Notes under the pieces: model-generated
Told to the model about the DNA's origin: nothing
The model's input: only the letters and a program-made list of their open reading frames with translations
Database searches by the model: none
In this document: piece by piece, positions 12,338-23,330 of the stretch
Layout: every line of letters starts with the position of its first letter
Position numbering within the stretch: position 1 is the first letter of the stretch
Assembly (NCBI GenBank): GCA_009760855.2
Contig: WPIO01000027.1
Span: 4,626,501-4,690,500 of the forward strand
Direction of reading: 5' to 3'
Length of the DNA stretch: 64,000 nt
From: Cristatella mucedo
Taxonomy: Eukaryota; Bryozoa; Phylactolaemata; Cristatellidae
Made by a program: the position numbers and the translations under genes

Positions 12338-12589
12338 CTAGTAACATACTTGTTAGTTATGGTCGTCAGCAGCTGCTATCGCTTCGTCATCGTATATCAA
12401 ATGCATTCCTAGATATTAATGTTGTTGCTAAGATTCATGAACTATGCATTAACAAAAGGAAAGCACCCTGTAGCCGCCGCGGTGGCCGGAACCGCCAGCT
12501 TAGACGCTGCTCGTTTGGTATTCCTAGCATTGTCTCGAACCGCTTAGCACGGCTCCCCCGCATGCGTCACTGTAAATCTCTCAAACTTA

Positions 12590-13465
12590 GTGGTCATCAG
12601 GCCTGTTGTAACCCAATCGGCCAGACTTAACGCTTGCCTTTGGAATCCTCGCTCAATGTGCAATAAACCTCTAGTAATAAACGACCTTATTTCTGAAAAT
12701 GATATCGACCTGCTCGCCCTAACTGAAACTTGGCTGAAATCGATAAACTGCCCGACAATTAAAGACGCTACTCCATCTGGTTTCACGTTCTTTCACACCC
12801 CTAGATAAATCAAAACTGGAGGTGGAGTTGCTATGATCGTGCGCTCGAAATTCAACTTCAAGCCATTTGCGGTACCCTCGAAGCAGTCTTTTGAATCTAT
12901 TGTCCTGGTCTCACCCGAAAACAAGCTACCGATAGTGGCAGTAGTCTATCGCCCACCAGGTACCAAATCCTCCTTTATCTCAGATTTCTCCGATCTCATT
13001 TCGATTCTGTGTGCAAGAAATCGATCCTTCCTCGTTATGGGTGATTTCAACGTTCACTTTGATAACTTATCTGACGCTTTCAGCACCGAATTTCGTACAT
13101 TGACAGACTCATTATCTCTTGTGGCTCATGTGCATGGCCCTACCCACATCAAGGGTCACACACTCGACCAAATTTTCTCATATAACTGCACTTTGTCATC
13201 ACCAGTTATCACCAAATCCTGCTTATCTGACCACATGCAGATCTCATTCAATCTACAGTGTGTGCCCACATTCTCCTCTAAAATAACCCGTGAATCGCGA
13301 AACCTCAAGACCCTTGATATCGATGCTGTCCGTGCGAGCATATCTGCTTCACCTTTGCTGCTCAGTCCTCCCTCCGATCTGTCATCACTGGTAGATTGCT
13401 ACAACACGACACTAGCTGACACGCTCGACGAGTTTGCACCTTTGACAAAGCGCACTGTGCGCCCC
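12590..13465 (+). pseudogene. LINE ORF2 N-terminal part: APE endonuclease, with nonsense codon
   Basis: This would nick target DNA to prime reverse transcription. Endonuclease signature residues are all visible: Asn of 'LNACLWN' near 12629, Glu of 'LALTETWL' (codon 12725), 'VVYRPPG', Asp/Asn of 'VMGDFNVHFD' (near 13043) and 'LSDHMQ' with the terminal His codon at 13232. A TAA at 12806-12808 interrupts the frame; the homologous codon in the 53.2-kb copy is TCA, so this is a point nonsense mutation. The frame is lost near 13462 in a six-C run. The other copy implies one fewer base there, so a 1-bp insertion is likely. Confidence 0.88.
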
Positions 13466-15458
13466 CCGCCCAGACGGCCTATGGTTTACCACAGACATTA
13501 AACTAGCCAAGTCTACTAAACGAAAGCTTGAAAAGGCATACAAAAGATCCGGACTAACTGTCCATCGACAGGCATATGAAGACTACTGTAGGTCGTACCA
13601 ATCGATCCTAGCAAAGGCTAAGTCTAGCTTCTATAGAAACATTGTTCAATCACAGATGCACAATCCAAAAATGCTGATGTCGACAATAAACCATCTCCTC
13701 AACCGTTCCCAGGTTAGCTCCTTACCTGATGATCCTTGTGATGATCTAGCCGATTGCTTCTCTCGATTCTTTGTGCAGAAGATAGACAAAATCAGGGAAT
13801 CCATCCCTGCGATGACAACCTTCCCACTAGAATGCTGTTCCTCGGTTCCTGGCTGCGCCTCAATGTCTGGATTTAAACAGGTCACCAGTGACGTAGTCCT
13901 AAAGCTCGTATCTCAATCAAAGAAGACAACAAGTCCACTGGACCCTATTCCCACTGTCCTGCTCCTACGTTGCATTGATCTGCTGTTGCCATGCATAACC
14001 AACATCATTAATATGTCATTAGCCTCAGGTCAGGTCCCAGCACCTTTCAAAAAAGCTGTAGTCAGGCCACTTCTCAAGAAAGCTACACTAGACCAAGAGA
14101 ACTTAAGCAAATACCGCCCAGTCTCCCTTCTACCATTCCTATCAAAGACACTGGAACGGGTCGTGGCAGACCAGCTGAACTCGTATATCGAAACCTCACA
14201 CCTTGCTAGTAAGTTCCAGTCTGGCTTTAGAGCTAATCACTCCACAGAGTCAGCATTGCTTCGGGTATACAACGACCTACTTAGGAATGCAGACATGGGT
14301 AGAGTGTCTCTTCTTGTTTTGCTCAATCTTTCGGCAGCTTTTGATACCATCGATCACAAAGTACTTCTAGAGCGCCTCTCATCTCGCCTGGGCATCACTG
14401 GCACTGCTCTGCAGTGGTTCAGGTCCTATCTCAGTGGGAGACTCCAGAGTGTTGACGTGAATGGACAAAGATCATCTGAAGTACCTCTAAAATATGGAGT
14501 ACCTCAGGGCTCTGTGCTAGGTCCGGTCCTTTTCACCGTTTATACTCTCCCTCTCGCTGATGTGATTGCCAAGCACAATCTAGGCTTTCACTTCTATGCG
14601 GATGACACTCAGTTGTACCTTTGCTTTGATCCCTCCCAGCCTTCGAGCACCTCAAATTCTCTCAACTCACTTGCTGCATGCATTGATGACATCCGATCAT
14701 GGATGGCAGCAAATTTTCTAAAACTAAACGATGATAAAACTAACTTACTAGTTACGGGCAAACCTAGTGTTATTCAGAAATTGGAAAGGCTGACTTTCAA
14801 AATTGGCTCTGCCAGCATATCTCCAGTTGCGTCAGCTCGAAATCTAGGTGTCATATTCCAAAGCGACCTCTCGTTAGACGACCACATCAGCTCCACAGTC
14901 AAATCAGCCTATTTTCAGCTTCATAACATTGCTAAAATTAGGGCTTGTTTAGATAAGGATACCACGTCCAAGTTGGTCCATTCATTCGTGACATCTCGTC
15001 TCGACTTCTGCAACTCACTGCTTACTGGCCTACCAGCATGTGCGATCAGGCGATTGCAGCTGGTGCAAAACTCTGCAGCTAGGCTTGTCTGTCGTGAGCG
15101 TCGCAGTTGCCACATTACTCCACTTCTCGCCGACCTGCACTGGTTACCAGTCAAGCAACGGATTGACTTCAAGGTTTTGTCGCTCACTTTTAGGTCTCTT
15201 CATTCTATGGCTCCAGCCTATCTTTCAGATACACTACCCCATCAGGCAAAGCATCGTACCACTCGCTTTTCGGAATCCAACAGTCTAGAAATACCTCGTA
15301 CAAACCTTAAATCCTTTGGAGACCGTGCATTTAGCTCGTATGCTCCCACAGCCTGGAACTCCCTCCCGACCTGCATCAGAACATCCCCTGACCTGACCAC
15401 ATTTAAAAGAAACTTAAAAACATACCTATTTAGGACAGCATTTAGTGGGTCCTTGTGA
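13466..15458 (+). pseudogene. LINE ORF2 C-terminal part: reverse transcriptase
   Basis: About 660 codons stay open after the frameshift. RT motifs appear in order: 'KAVVRPLLKK', 'YRPVSLLPFLSK', 'FQSGFRANHST', 'LLVLLNLSAAFDTIDH' (motif A), 'GVPQGSVLGP' (motif B) and 'FYADDTQLY' (motif C, codons 14592-14618). The C-terminal region has 'HWLPVKQRIDFK' and 'WNSLPTCIR'. In motif A the catalytic Asp is Asn (AAT at 14325-14327). The 53.2-kb copy has GAT and the 63.9-kb copy also keeps Asp, so this copy could not polymerise even if the other lesions were absent. An internal ATG at 13656 is not a natural start. Confidence 0.93.
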
Positions 15459-15826
15459 TTCGTCCTCGATGTGCTTATGCGTGCTGACACTGTTCATGCT
15501 GCCACTAACCACATTTGCATGCTGACCCAGTGCATGTAACCCCTAACCATGTTATTCATTTTGTTTGTTTTTCAAGCATGATTTTACTTACTATTCTATT
15601 GCGTATCACTTTGCAGCAAATGTAAAGCGCCTAGAAAGAGATTAAGTTCTCTGAGGGCGCTTTATCAAGTGCAATATTATTATTATTATTATCGTCACCG
15701 AGCTGACTTCCACAGCCGTCATTTGGCATACATCGGCCACCCTCGCTCCATCCGCTTCTGCCGACTCTGCCGCCACGTCTTTTTGCCGGCGCGTCTCCCA
15801 CATGCGCTGCAGCGATTTCGGCCTGC

Positions 15827-16025
15827 ACAGCTTCTCCGGAGTGAGAGGACTTACCGGCTTACACAGTCTCTCCGGCTTGACCAGCCTCTCCGACCTGGGC
15901 AGTCTCTCCAGCCTGCACAGACTCTCCGGCATGAGCAGACCCACCGTCCTGCGCAGACTCTCCGGCATGCATAGCCTCTCTGGCCTGTGCAGACTATCCG
16001 GCCTGTGCCGTGTCACAGCCCACCG
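15827..16025 (+). repeat. 18-bp minisatellite
   Basis: About ten tandem units of the type 'actctccggcatgagcag' (18 bp) sit between the end of the LINE and the 21-bp array. Because 18 is a multiple of 3, the plus strand reads as a hexapeptide repeat (LSGLHS type), but no gene structure surrounds it. Both the unit length and the sequence differ from the neighbouring 21-bp family. Confidence 0.8.
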
Positions 16026-16029
16026 ACTT

Positions 16030-19000
16030 GTCACATGCTATCGTCACCATCATGGTTTGAGCTGCATCGAAGGCAATTGCGTCTCTCGTGGACGCCTCCG
16101 ACTCTCTCGAAGCGGACACTACCGAATCTCGCGTGAACGCTGCCGCCTTTCTTGCTGACGCCACCGCCTTTACTTTCCTTTTATAGCATGCATTAGAAGA
16201 AATACATAGCATGATTTCTAAAAAAGTGCATCTTCCACAAGCAGACGGTATCGTTGGCAAGAGAGACTGGCACAAGCGCAAACTATATGACGGCAAAATT
16301 TGGCTGAGTCACTGGTGCGTGCAGTGCAGAAAGGCTGTGTGTAGGTGAGCCACAGCATCATCGGCAGTAGTGCCAGCTTCCTCCCAAAGAGAGACGGTAT
16401 CGTCCGCAAGAGAAACGGCATCAGTAGCTAGACTGGCGGTATCAGCCAAAAGACACGGTATCGGTAACAAGAGAGACGGCGTCGTCCTCAAGTGAGACGG
16501 AATCGTCTGCGAGAGAGATGGTGTCGCTTGCAAGAGAAAATGCTGCAACTGCGTGCGATGTGAAATGGCAGGATGCGGCTGAGAGGCTGAAGCATGCAGC
16601 AGAGGGAAACATAGTGTATAAGAGGGCCTAAATCCGGCAGTAGAGACTTTGTAGCTTGAGGTAGAGAGACTGCAGCGTGAGGCCAGGAGACTGCAGCATG
16701 CCTATAAACATATACAACAATATTTACAACATATTACGTAGAGTAGGCCTTGTCCGCAAGAGTGACATCGTCGTTCGCTAAAGTGACGAAACTTTTTGTA
16801 AGAAATATGGCATCAACCTTACCTAATACGACATCGACGCATGTGGCAGAGAGACAGCAACATGCAGCAGAGAGAAGAAGCATCTACCACAGACCCAGAA
16901 GCGTGCGACTGTAAGTTTTTTTCGGGCTGCAGCGAGACGGCAGCATAGGGAAGACACATGATGTCGCATACAAGATTCATCGTCCGCAAGGGAGACGGAA
17001 TCACCCACAAGAGACAAGGTATTGTCCGCAGGAGAGTCGACATCGTCCGCTAGATATACAGCATAGTTCGCAAGAGGTTCAACAGCAAAAGAAACATCAT
17101 GGCAAGATGTGTCATAGTCACTGCAGTGTGCATCGCAGATCACCTTGGTGTAGTTCAGCTTCGGCGCCGTCAGTAATAGAAACGGCATAATCCGAAAGAG
17201 AGACGTCATCGTCCGCAAGAGAGACGGCATCGGTGGCTAGAGTGACGGCGTTAGCTGCAAGGCAATCAACATCGTCTACAGGAGAGACGGTATCGTCCGC
17301 AAGGCAGACGGGATCGTTCAATAGAGAGAAAGAATCATTCCCAAGAGAAAAGGCGACAGCCACGTGAGAATTGGCATTACAGATGCGGCGAAGGGACGGC
17401 AGCGTGCAGCAAAGGGAAGCATAGCGTATAAGAGAGTCTGAAGCGTGCCGTAGAGACGTTTTAGCTCGCTGTAGTGAGACTGCAGAGTGGGGCTACGAGA
17501 CTGCAGCATGCGGTAACGAGGCAACCTGTTGCATCAAGATGGCATCGTCCACAACACGTACGGCGTCTTCCGCAAGACTGGCGGCATCGTGTGAAAGAGA
17601 GGCATCGTCTTTTGCTAAAGTGACGAAATTGTAGACTAGAAATACGGCATCACCTGCAACTACTACGGTATAGACGCATGGGGCTAAGAGACGGCAGCAT
17701 GCAGCAGATAGACCCAGCTTTTTATGAGACTAGAAAGCCTGTTACAGAGAGTTCGCGACTTCCGGCAGAGAGACTGCAGCATGCGGTAGGAAGACTAAGT
17801 ATGTGGTATAAAGAATGCATAGTACGCAAAGGAGACGGCATCGCCCGCAAGAGAGACGAGATCGCCCGCTTGAGACGCACCTCCGTTTTCGAGAGAGACG
17901 GCTACAACCACGAGGAAAATGGCATGCCAAGATGTGGCGGAGTCACTAAATCGTGCGGCACTGACAGACAGGGTATCGTTTAAATACAGTATCAACCGAA
18001 ATGGAAATGGCGTCGTCCGCAAGTGAGATGGCATCGTCCGCAAGAGAGACGTCATCTGAATCCAGCGACACGGCTACAAAGGCAAGAGAAATGGCAGGGC
18101 AAGATACGGCGGCTTTACTGCAGCCTGTGACACCGATACCCAGGGTATTGCTTAGACACAGACTCATCCTCAATAGAAACGGCATCGTTCGCAAAAGAGA
18201 CGGCGTCGTTCAGAAGTTAAACGGCTTCGTCCGCAAGAGACAGGGCCTCGGTCACTAGAGAGATGGCTACAAACGCAAAGAAATTGGTGTGGCAAGATGT
18301 TGTCGAGTGACTCGAGCAAGCCCCGCAGATACGCTGGGCATGGTCAAGATACAGCATTATCCAAAAAAGAAACTACTTTATCGGAAAGAGAGACGGCACT
18401 GTCCGAAATAGAAACGGCATCATAAGCTAGAGCGACCGCATCAGCTACAACAGAGACGGCACTGTTCACAAGACAGAAAACATCGTCTGCAAGGGAGACG
18501 ACATCGTTCGCCAGTGAGGTGGCATCGTTTGCAGCCGTGATGACACACTTGGTAAGGCGGCTGCTTTCCCGACCGAGGTCGTGGGTTCGATTCCTGCGGT
18601 GGGCGATCCTTTATTGCCACTGCAAGCGGTGGTGATAGCCGTAAATGCTCTTCTGTCGCTATACAAAAAGAGGCTGTTTAGTCAGCTAAGATTTATTTTA
18701 TTTATTTAAGAGAAACGTTGACAGCAGCATGATGTATGGCATTGCATGGTGCGGCTAGGTCACTGCAGCATGCAGTAAAAGCATAGTGTAAAAGACCGTC
18801 TGAAGCATGCAGCAGAGACTTTGTACCATGGGTTAGAGAGACTGCATCTTATGCCAATGAGACAGCAGCATTCGGTTGAACGAGGCAAAATGCGACCTAA
18901 AAACGGCATTTCCCACAATACGATTGGCATCTTCCGCAATGAAGACGGCATCATCAGCAGGAGAGACCTCTGTTTGTTAAGGTGACGAAATTGTTAGGAA

Positions 19001-20715
19001 GAAATACGTCATCAACCGCAACTAATGTTGCATAGGCGCATGGGGCAGAGAGACTGCAGCAGAGAGAAGCAGCCTGTATCAGAGACCCTGAAGCGTGCGG
19101 CAGAGAGTTTGCAGCGTTCGGAAAGAGAATGCAGCATGCAGCAGAAAGACACAGCATGAGGCATAAAGAATGAACAGTTCGCATGGGTTGCGGCGTCGTC
19201 CACAATAGAAACGTCGCCGTCCGCAAGAGAGACGGCGTCTGTAGGTAGAGCGATGACATCGTCCGATATACGGACAACATCGCCCCAAGACAGACGGCAT
19301 GGTCTGCAAGGGAGACATGATCACCCGCAAATGAAAATGCACGGTTCACAAAAGAAACAGCATCGTCCACAAGGGAGGCCGGATCGTTCGTAGCAGAGAC
19401 GGCATCGTCCGCAAAACGGACGGCATAGCCCATAAGACAGACGGCATCGTCCGCAAAGGAGACGGGATCGCTGGCAAATGAGACGGTATTGTTCGCAGGA
19501 GAGACTGAATCATCCGAAAGATAGACTGGATCGCCCGCGAGAGAAACGGCATCGTTTGGGAGTGAAACGGCTACAAGAGGATATGATATGGCATTGCAGG
19601 ATGCCCGGATATATTGCAGCATGCAGCACAGCGACGCATTAGGTATTCAAGAGTCTGAAGCATAGAGTAGGGACTTTGAAGCATGTGGTGGAGAGGCTGA
19701 AGCATCCTGTTAATAGACTGCAATACCTAGCTAAAAGTCAACATATGGCCTAGAGACGGCATTATCCGCAATGCTGACTGAAAGACGGCATCTTCCGAAA
19801 GAGAGACGACATTTTACGCTAAAGTGATCAACTGTTAGCAAGAAATACGTTAAGAGTTCCGGAACCGTGGGGGAGAGAGCTCGCAGCGTGCCGTAGAGAG
19901 ACTGCAGCATGCAATAGAAAGACAAAGTATGTGGCATAAAAAAGCACGGTCTGTAATGAAGACGGCATCTTCTGCAAGAGTGACGGCATTGTCCGCCTGA
20001 GTGACAGCTTCGCTTGCAAGAGAGACGGCTACAACTGCCAAAAAATGGCAGGGCAAGATGCGGCCGAGTCACTGGCGTTGCCACACAGATACGCTGAGTG
20101 TGGTTGAGACACGGCATCATCGAAAGCAGAAGTAGCGTCATCCGAAAGAGTGATGGCATTGTCCACTATTGAGACGTAATCGTCGGCAAGAGAGACGGCT
20201 TCGTCCGCAAAAAACGGCTACAATCACGTGAGATATGGCTTGGCAGGATGAGGAAGAGAGACCGCAGCAAGCAGCAGAAAGACCCATAGGGTACAAGACA
20301 GCCCGAAGCGTGCAGTAAAGCTTTTTGGCATGAGGTAGAGAGGCTTCAGCATGCGGCGAAGAGACCGAAACATGCGGTTAATCGAGGCAAAATGTGGCAT
20401 ACAGTTTATATCGTTGGCAATACGTACGGCATCATGTGCAAGACAGACGGAATCATCGGCAAATCAGGCATTCTTGTTCGCTCAAGTGACGAAATCAATC
20501 CCAACAAATACGGCATCAACGACAACTATTATGGCATAGACAGGTGGGGTAGAGAGACTTCAAAATGCAGCAGAGAGAGGCAGCTTGTATCAGAGACCCG
20601 AAAGTGTGCAGCAAAGAGTTTGCAGCGTGCAGCATTGAGACAGCAGCATGCGGCAGACACAAACACGATGTGCCATACAAAATGTATCGTCCGCAAGAGA
20701 GACGGCATCATCCGC

Positions 20716-20717
<2 letters not shown>
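16030..20717 (-). repeat. 21-bp minisatellite array, block 1
   Basis: Tandem, degenerate 21-bp units have a plus-strand core gacggcatcgtccgcaag plus aga. A related variant of the same length (core 'gagactgcagcatgcggc') is interspersed. Groups of core units alternate with a ~118-bp connector containing 'gctacaaccgc', 'atggcatggcaagatg', 'gagtcact' and 'cagatacgctgggtgtg'. The first ~150 bp (to about 16190) is in the opposite orientation. Open frames of up to 222 codons (19622 to 18954, minus) are heptad repeats such as SLADDAV and are explained by the consensus itself, which has no stop in any frame. Confidence 0.9.
18533..18709 (+). mobile_element. tRNA-derived SINE, family 1, copy B
   Basis: Inserted in the 21-bp array. 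It has the B-box 'gggttcgattcctgcgg', the hairpin around 'ccactgcaagcggtgg', the body 'tgtcgctatacaaaaagagg' and a clear A+T tail 'atttattttatttatttaa'. It begins at 'gccgtgatgacacact'. The 5' flank 'gtttgca' and 3' flank 'agagaaacg' rejoin into array consensus, so the insertion point is well defined, though no target duplication is obvious. Confidence 0.9.
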
Positions 20718-20749
<32 letters not shown>

Positions 20750-21783
20750 CAATTGATAAGGCTCCCTCAGTGAACTCAATCTCTTTCTAGGCGCTTTACA
20801 TTTGCTGCAAAGGCAAATGCGATTGAATGGTGAGTATTATCATGCTTGATAAACAACATGAGTCACATGGTTAGGGGTGACATGCACAGGGTCAGCATGC
20901 AAGCGTGGTTAGTGGCTGCTTGCACAGTGTCATCACGCATAAGCACGTGAAAGAAGAATCATGGAAACATTAAAGGCTGTCCTAAATAGGTGTGCTTTTA
21001 AGTTCTTTTAAAATGTAGTCAAGTCAGCGCATATCGTGGCCCAAGTCGAGAGGGAGTTTCAGGCTTTGAGAGTATGCAAATTAAATGCATGGTTTGCAAA
21101 GTATTTGAGCTTTGTACGAGGTATTTGTAAATTTTTGGATTTCGAAAAGCGGGTGGTACGATATCTAGACCTGGTGCGGGAGTAGATCTGAGAGATAGTT
21201 TGGGGCCAAAGAATGAAATGACCTAATAGTGAGCAACAAAACCTTGAAGTCGATCTGTTGCTTGACTGGTAGCCAGTGCAGGTAGGCGAGAAGCTGTGTG
21301 TTTTTGTAAGTGCCACGCTCACGACAGACAAGCCTAGCTGCAGAGTCTTGCACCAGCTGTAAGCACCCGACTGCACATGCCGGTAAGCCAGCGAGCAGTG
21401 AGTTACAAAGGTCAAGACGGGATGTGACAAATGCATGGACCAACTTAGGCGCGGTGTCCTTATCTAAACAAGCCCGGAATTAAGCAACGTTATGTATCGG
21501 AAAGTAAGCAGACTTGATTGGGGAGCTGATGTGGTCATCTAACGAGAGGACACTTTGGAACATAACACCTAGATTTTGAGCTGATTCAACAGGAGATATG
21601 CTGGCAGATCCAATTTTGAGCGTTAGGTTTTCCAATTTCTGAATCACTCTTGGTTTACCTATAACTAATAAGTTAGTTTTATCATCGTTTAGTTTAAGAA
21701 GATTTGCTGCCATCCATGTGCGGATGTCATCAATACACGCAGTAAGGGAGTTGAGAGAATTTGAGGTGCTCGAGGGCTGGGTA
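20718..21783 (-). mobile_element. CR1/L2-like LINE, 5'-truncated
   Basis: The reverse complement of the LINE 3' third starts with (TAA)n at 20718-20750, then the terminal stem-loop, 3' UTR and C-terminal RT region. It extends upstream to the 'STSNSLNSL' segment just downstream of the YADD motif. Several frameshifts split it. It lies exactly at the junction between the 21-bp array and the A+T-rich Maverick-like block, so that boundary is formed by this insertion. Confidence 0.9.
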
Positions 21784-21934
21784 TATCTCACCAATTTTGG
21801 TGGAAATTATATAGTAAATTTTTTGAAAATATCCTAGCTGAATTAGGTAAGTTTATAGACAATTATACTACTACTCCACCAAAATCTGCAATTTCTTAAT
21901 ACAATTCAAATACTTGATGATTTGATTTAAAGAA

Positions 21935-21939
<5 letters not shown>

Positions 21940-21968
<29 letters not shown>
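21940..21968. repeat. (AT)n microsatellite
   Basis: A perfect AT dinucleotide run precedes the small open frame at 21977. It has no regulatory signature beyond being A+T-rich. Confidence 0.9.
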
Positions 21969-21973
<5 letters not shown>

Positions 21974-21976
21974 GAG

Positions 21977-22297
21977 ATGTCTGAAATTAGCACACTTTCA
22001 AGAGGTAAGGGTGAAAATAAATCTTCTTTTATTATTAATTACAACTCATCTGTTCAAAAATTAGGAGGTGAAATAAAGCAAACTCTACTAATTATTGTGG
22101 ACGCATTTCCTATTAGAAAAAATAGTGGATCTTGTTTAGTTTCATGTTTACTAGCTAGATATGTATTACAAGGAAGATTTATTGTCAAAATAGAAAGAGG
22201 TTTCAGCATATTTAGAAAAATTGAACTAGCTGTTACTCATTTTTTGTTAAATATTAGCAATATAACTATTGATATTGGTTCTCAGTGTTTAAATTAA
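21977..22297 (+). CDS. Hypothetical protein, Maverick-like element
   Basis: A 106-codon frame starts 'MSEISTLSRGKGENKS', with A+T-rich codon use like the rest of the element. I do not recognise a family. There is no signal peptide or convincing membrane span. It sits outside the integrase on the opposite strand and may be a fragment of a longer early gene, since reading continues in other frames to about 22560. Confidence 0.35.
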   Translation: MSEISTLSRGKGENKSSFIINYNSSVQKLGGEIKQTLLIIVDAFPIRKNSGSCLVSCLLARYVLQGRFIVKIERGFSIFRKIELAVTHFLLNISNITIDIGSQCLN

Positions 22298-22619
22298 TTC
22301 AAATAATTATTCAATTAATTGAATAATTAAATATCAGAAAATCAAATAGTTAAAATTCAATCAATTCAAATCCAGATCCGTGTTTAAATGATGTGCAAGA
22401 TGAAACATATTTAGTTGCTAATATTCTTGAAGGATTTGAACTTACTGATTATGAGACTTTTTATATTGACTTACAGAAAGTCACATTTTCTTCACACATA
22501 CCTAAATGTAATAACCCTCTTAAAAAGATCTTAAATAGAGTTAAAATAGTGTGCTAAAAGAAATTAAAGTAGGTAAATCAATTTTTAAGAAAAGAAAACT
22601 TTAAACTTATATAGGAAAA

Positions 22620-23076
22620 ATGTCAGAATCCGAGAAAAAAATATGTTATCCAAAGATATGATGAGGTCATGCAATGAACTACTAAAGTTAGGGCATGTCA
22701 AACTAATATAACAAAAATAAGATGCATAATTAAAGTTGTAAACATAGTAATAGCATTAGGAGTAAATATTTCTAGTACATGTATTCAAATATTTTCCGAT
22801 ATTACTCGTGTAGTTTCGTTTCTTTCAGCAATATCTGCAATGATGGTAGCAATTGATGGCGTTCAACAAGGAATCGACAAGCTTGAAAGATCTACTTTAG
22901 AATCTAATTCAAAGTTTATTTCCAAAATGACACATGTTCTATCCGATGAAGTGATGACAAAAGAAGAGTTTGAACATACATATTATAAAGGAACGTTCAC
23001 AAAGAGAAACTACTCCTGTTTTCACTACTTGAAGTTCTTCTATAAAAAACTCATTTTAGCATCATTGACCCAATAA
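22620..23076 (+). pseudogene. Hypothetical protein fragment, Maverick-like element
   Basis: A plus-strand frame beginning near 22620 is interrupted by a stop and then reads through a hydrophobic stretch ('VVSFLSAISAMMVAIDGV') and a charged region 'SDEVMTKEEFEH'. No family is recognised. Its last part overlaps, on the opposite strand, the C-terminus of the integrase, so only the portion before about 22980 is likely to be real coding sequence. Confidence 0.3.
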
Positions 23077-23330
23077 CGTACTGGTTGGTCTTTCATTAGC
23101 ATTATTCTAACAATAATGTGTTCAGTTAAAATTCATACAGGATCTGTATTTCTTCTTCTTTTTTCATCTTCTCCTTCACCTGGTTCTAATAAATATCTAA
23201 TAGTTGTGCCAAGTTCTAATAATTTTTCCGGTTTTTCTACTTCTCTATGATATTTTGGTTTTTAAGTTTTACTATTTCTTTTTTTTATTGCTTTAGAAGG
23301 TTCTTCACCAATTGTGCTTGTAATGTCGTG
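23040..23330 (-). pseudogene. Maverick-type integrase, C-terminal part
   Basis: Minus-strand reading gives 'PSKAIKKRNSKT', then 'TIRYLLEPGEGEDEKRRR' and 'NTDPV', and ends near 'QPVRYWVNDAKMSF'. This arrangement (proline/lysine linker, then an RYL...PGE...RR..TDP module) is the C-terminal domain of Maverick-type retroviral-like integrases. At least two stops interrupt it. It is separated from its catalytic core at 24750-25012 by the inserted MULE. Confidence 0.7.

Larger units (their letters stand above)
12338..15692 (+). mobile_element. CR1/L2-like non-LTR retrotransposon (LINE), near full length
   Basis: This ~3.35-kb element starts where its similarity to the copy at 53228 starts ('tagtaac...tgttagttatg'). 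It runs through an APE-type endonuclease, a reverse transcriptase and a ~230-bp 3' UTR, then ends in a stem-loop (gcgcc...ggcgc) and a (TTA)n tract. Ending in a short microsatellite instead of poly(A), with an endonuclease-RT polyprotein, places it in the CR1/L2 group. At least eight copies or fragments lie in this window. A nonsense codon, a frameshift and a catalytic substitution show that this copy is dead. A distinct ORF1 is not evident; the ~250 bp before the endonuclease could hold only a short one. Confidence 0.93.

Noticed and set aside
18533..18605. A functional tRNA gene (strong A-box and B-box)
   Set aside because: The same sequence with a shared non-tRNA 3' body occurs six times in the window, and the tRNA part does not fold into a complete cloverleaf by eye. 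It is a SINE head.
16030..20717. A CRISPR array (regular repeats)
   Set aside because: Units are directly contiguous with no unique spacers, are degenerate, and sit in clearly eukaryotic DNA.
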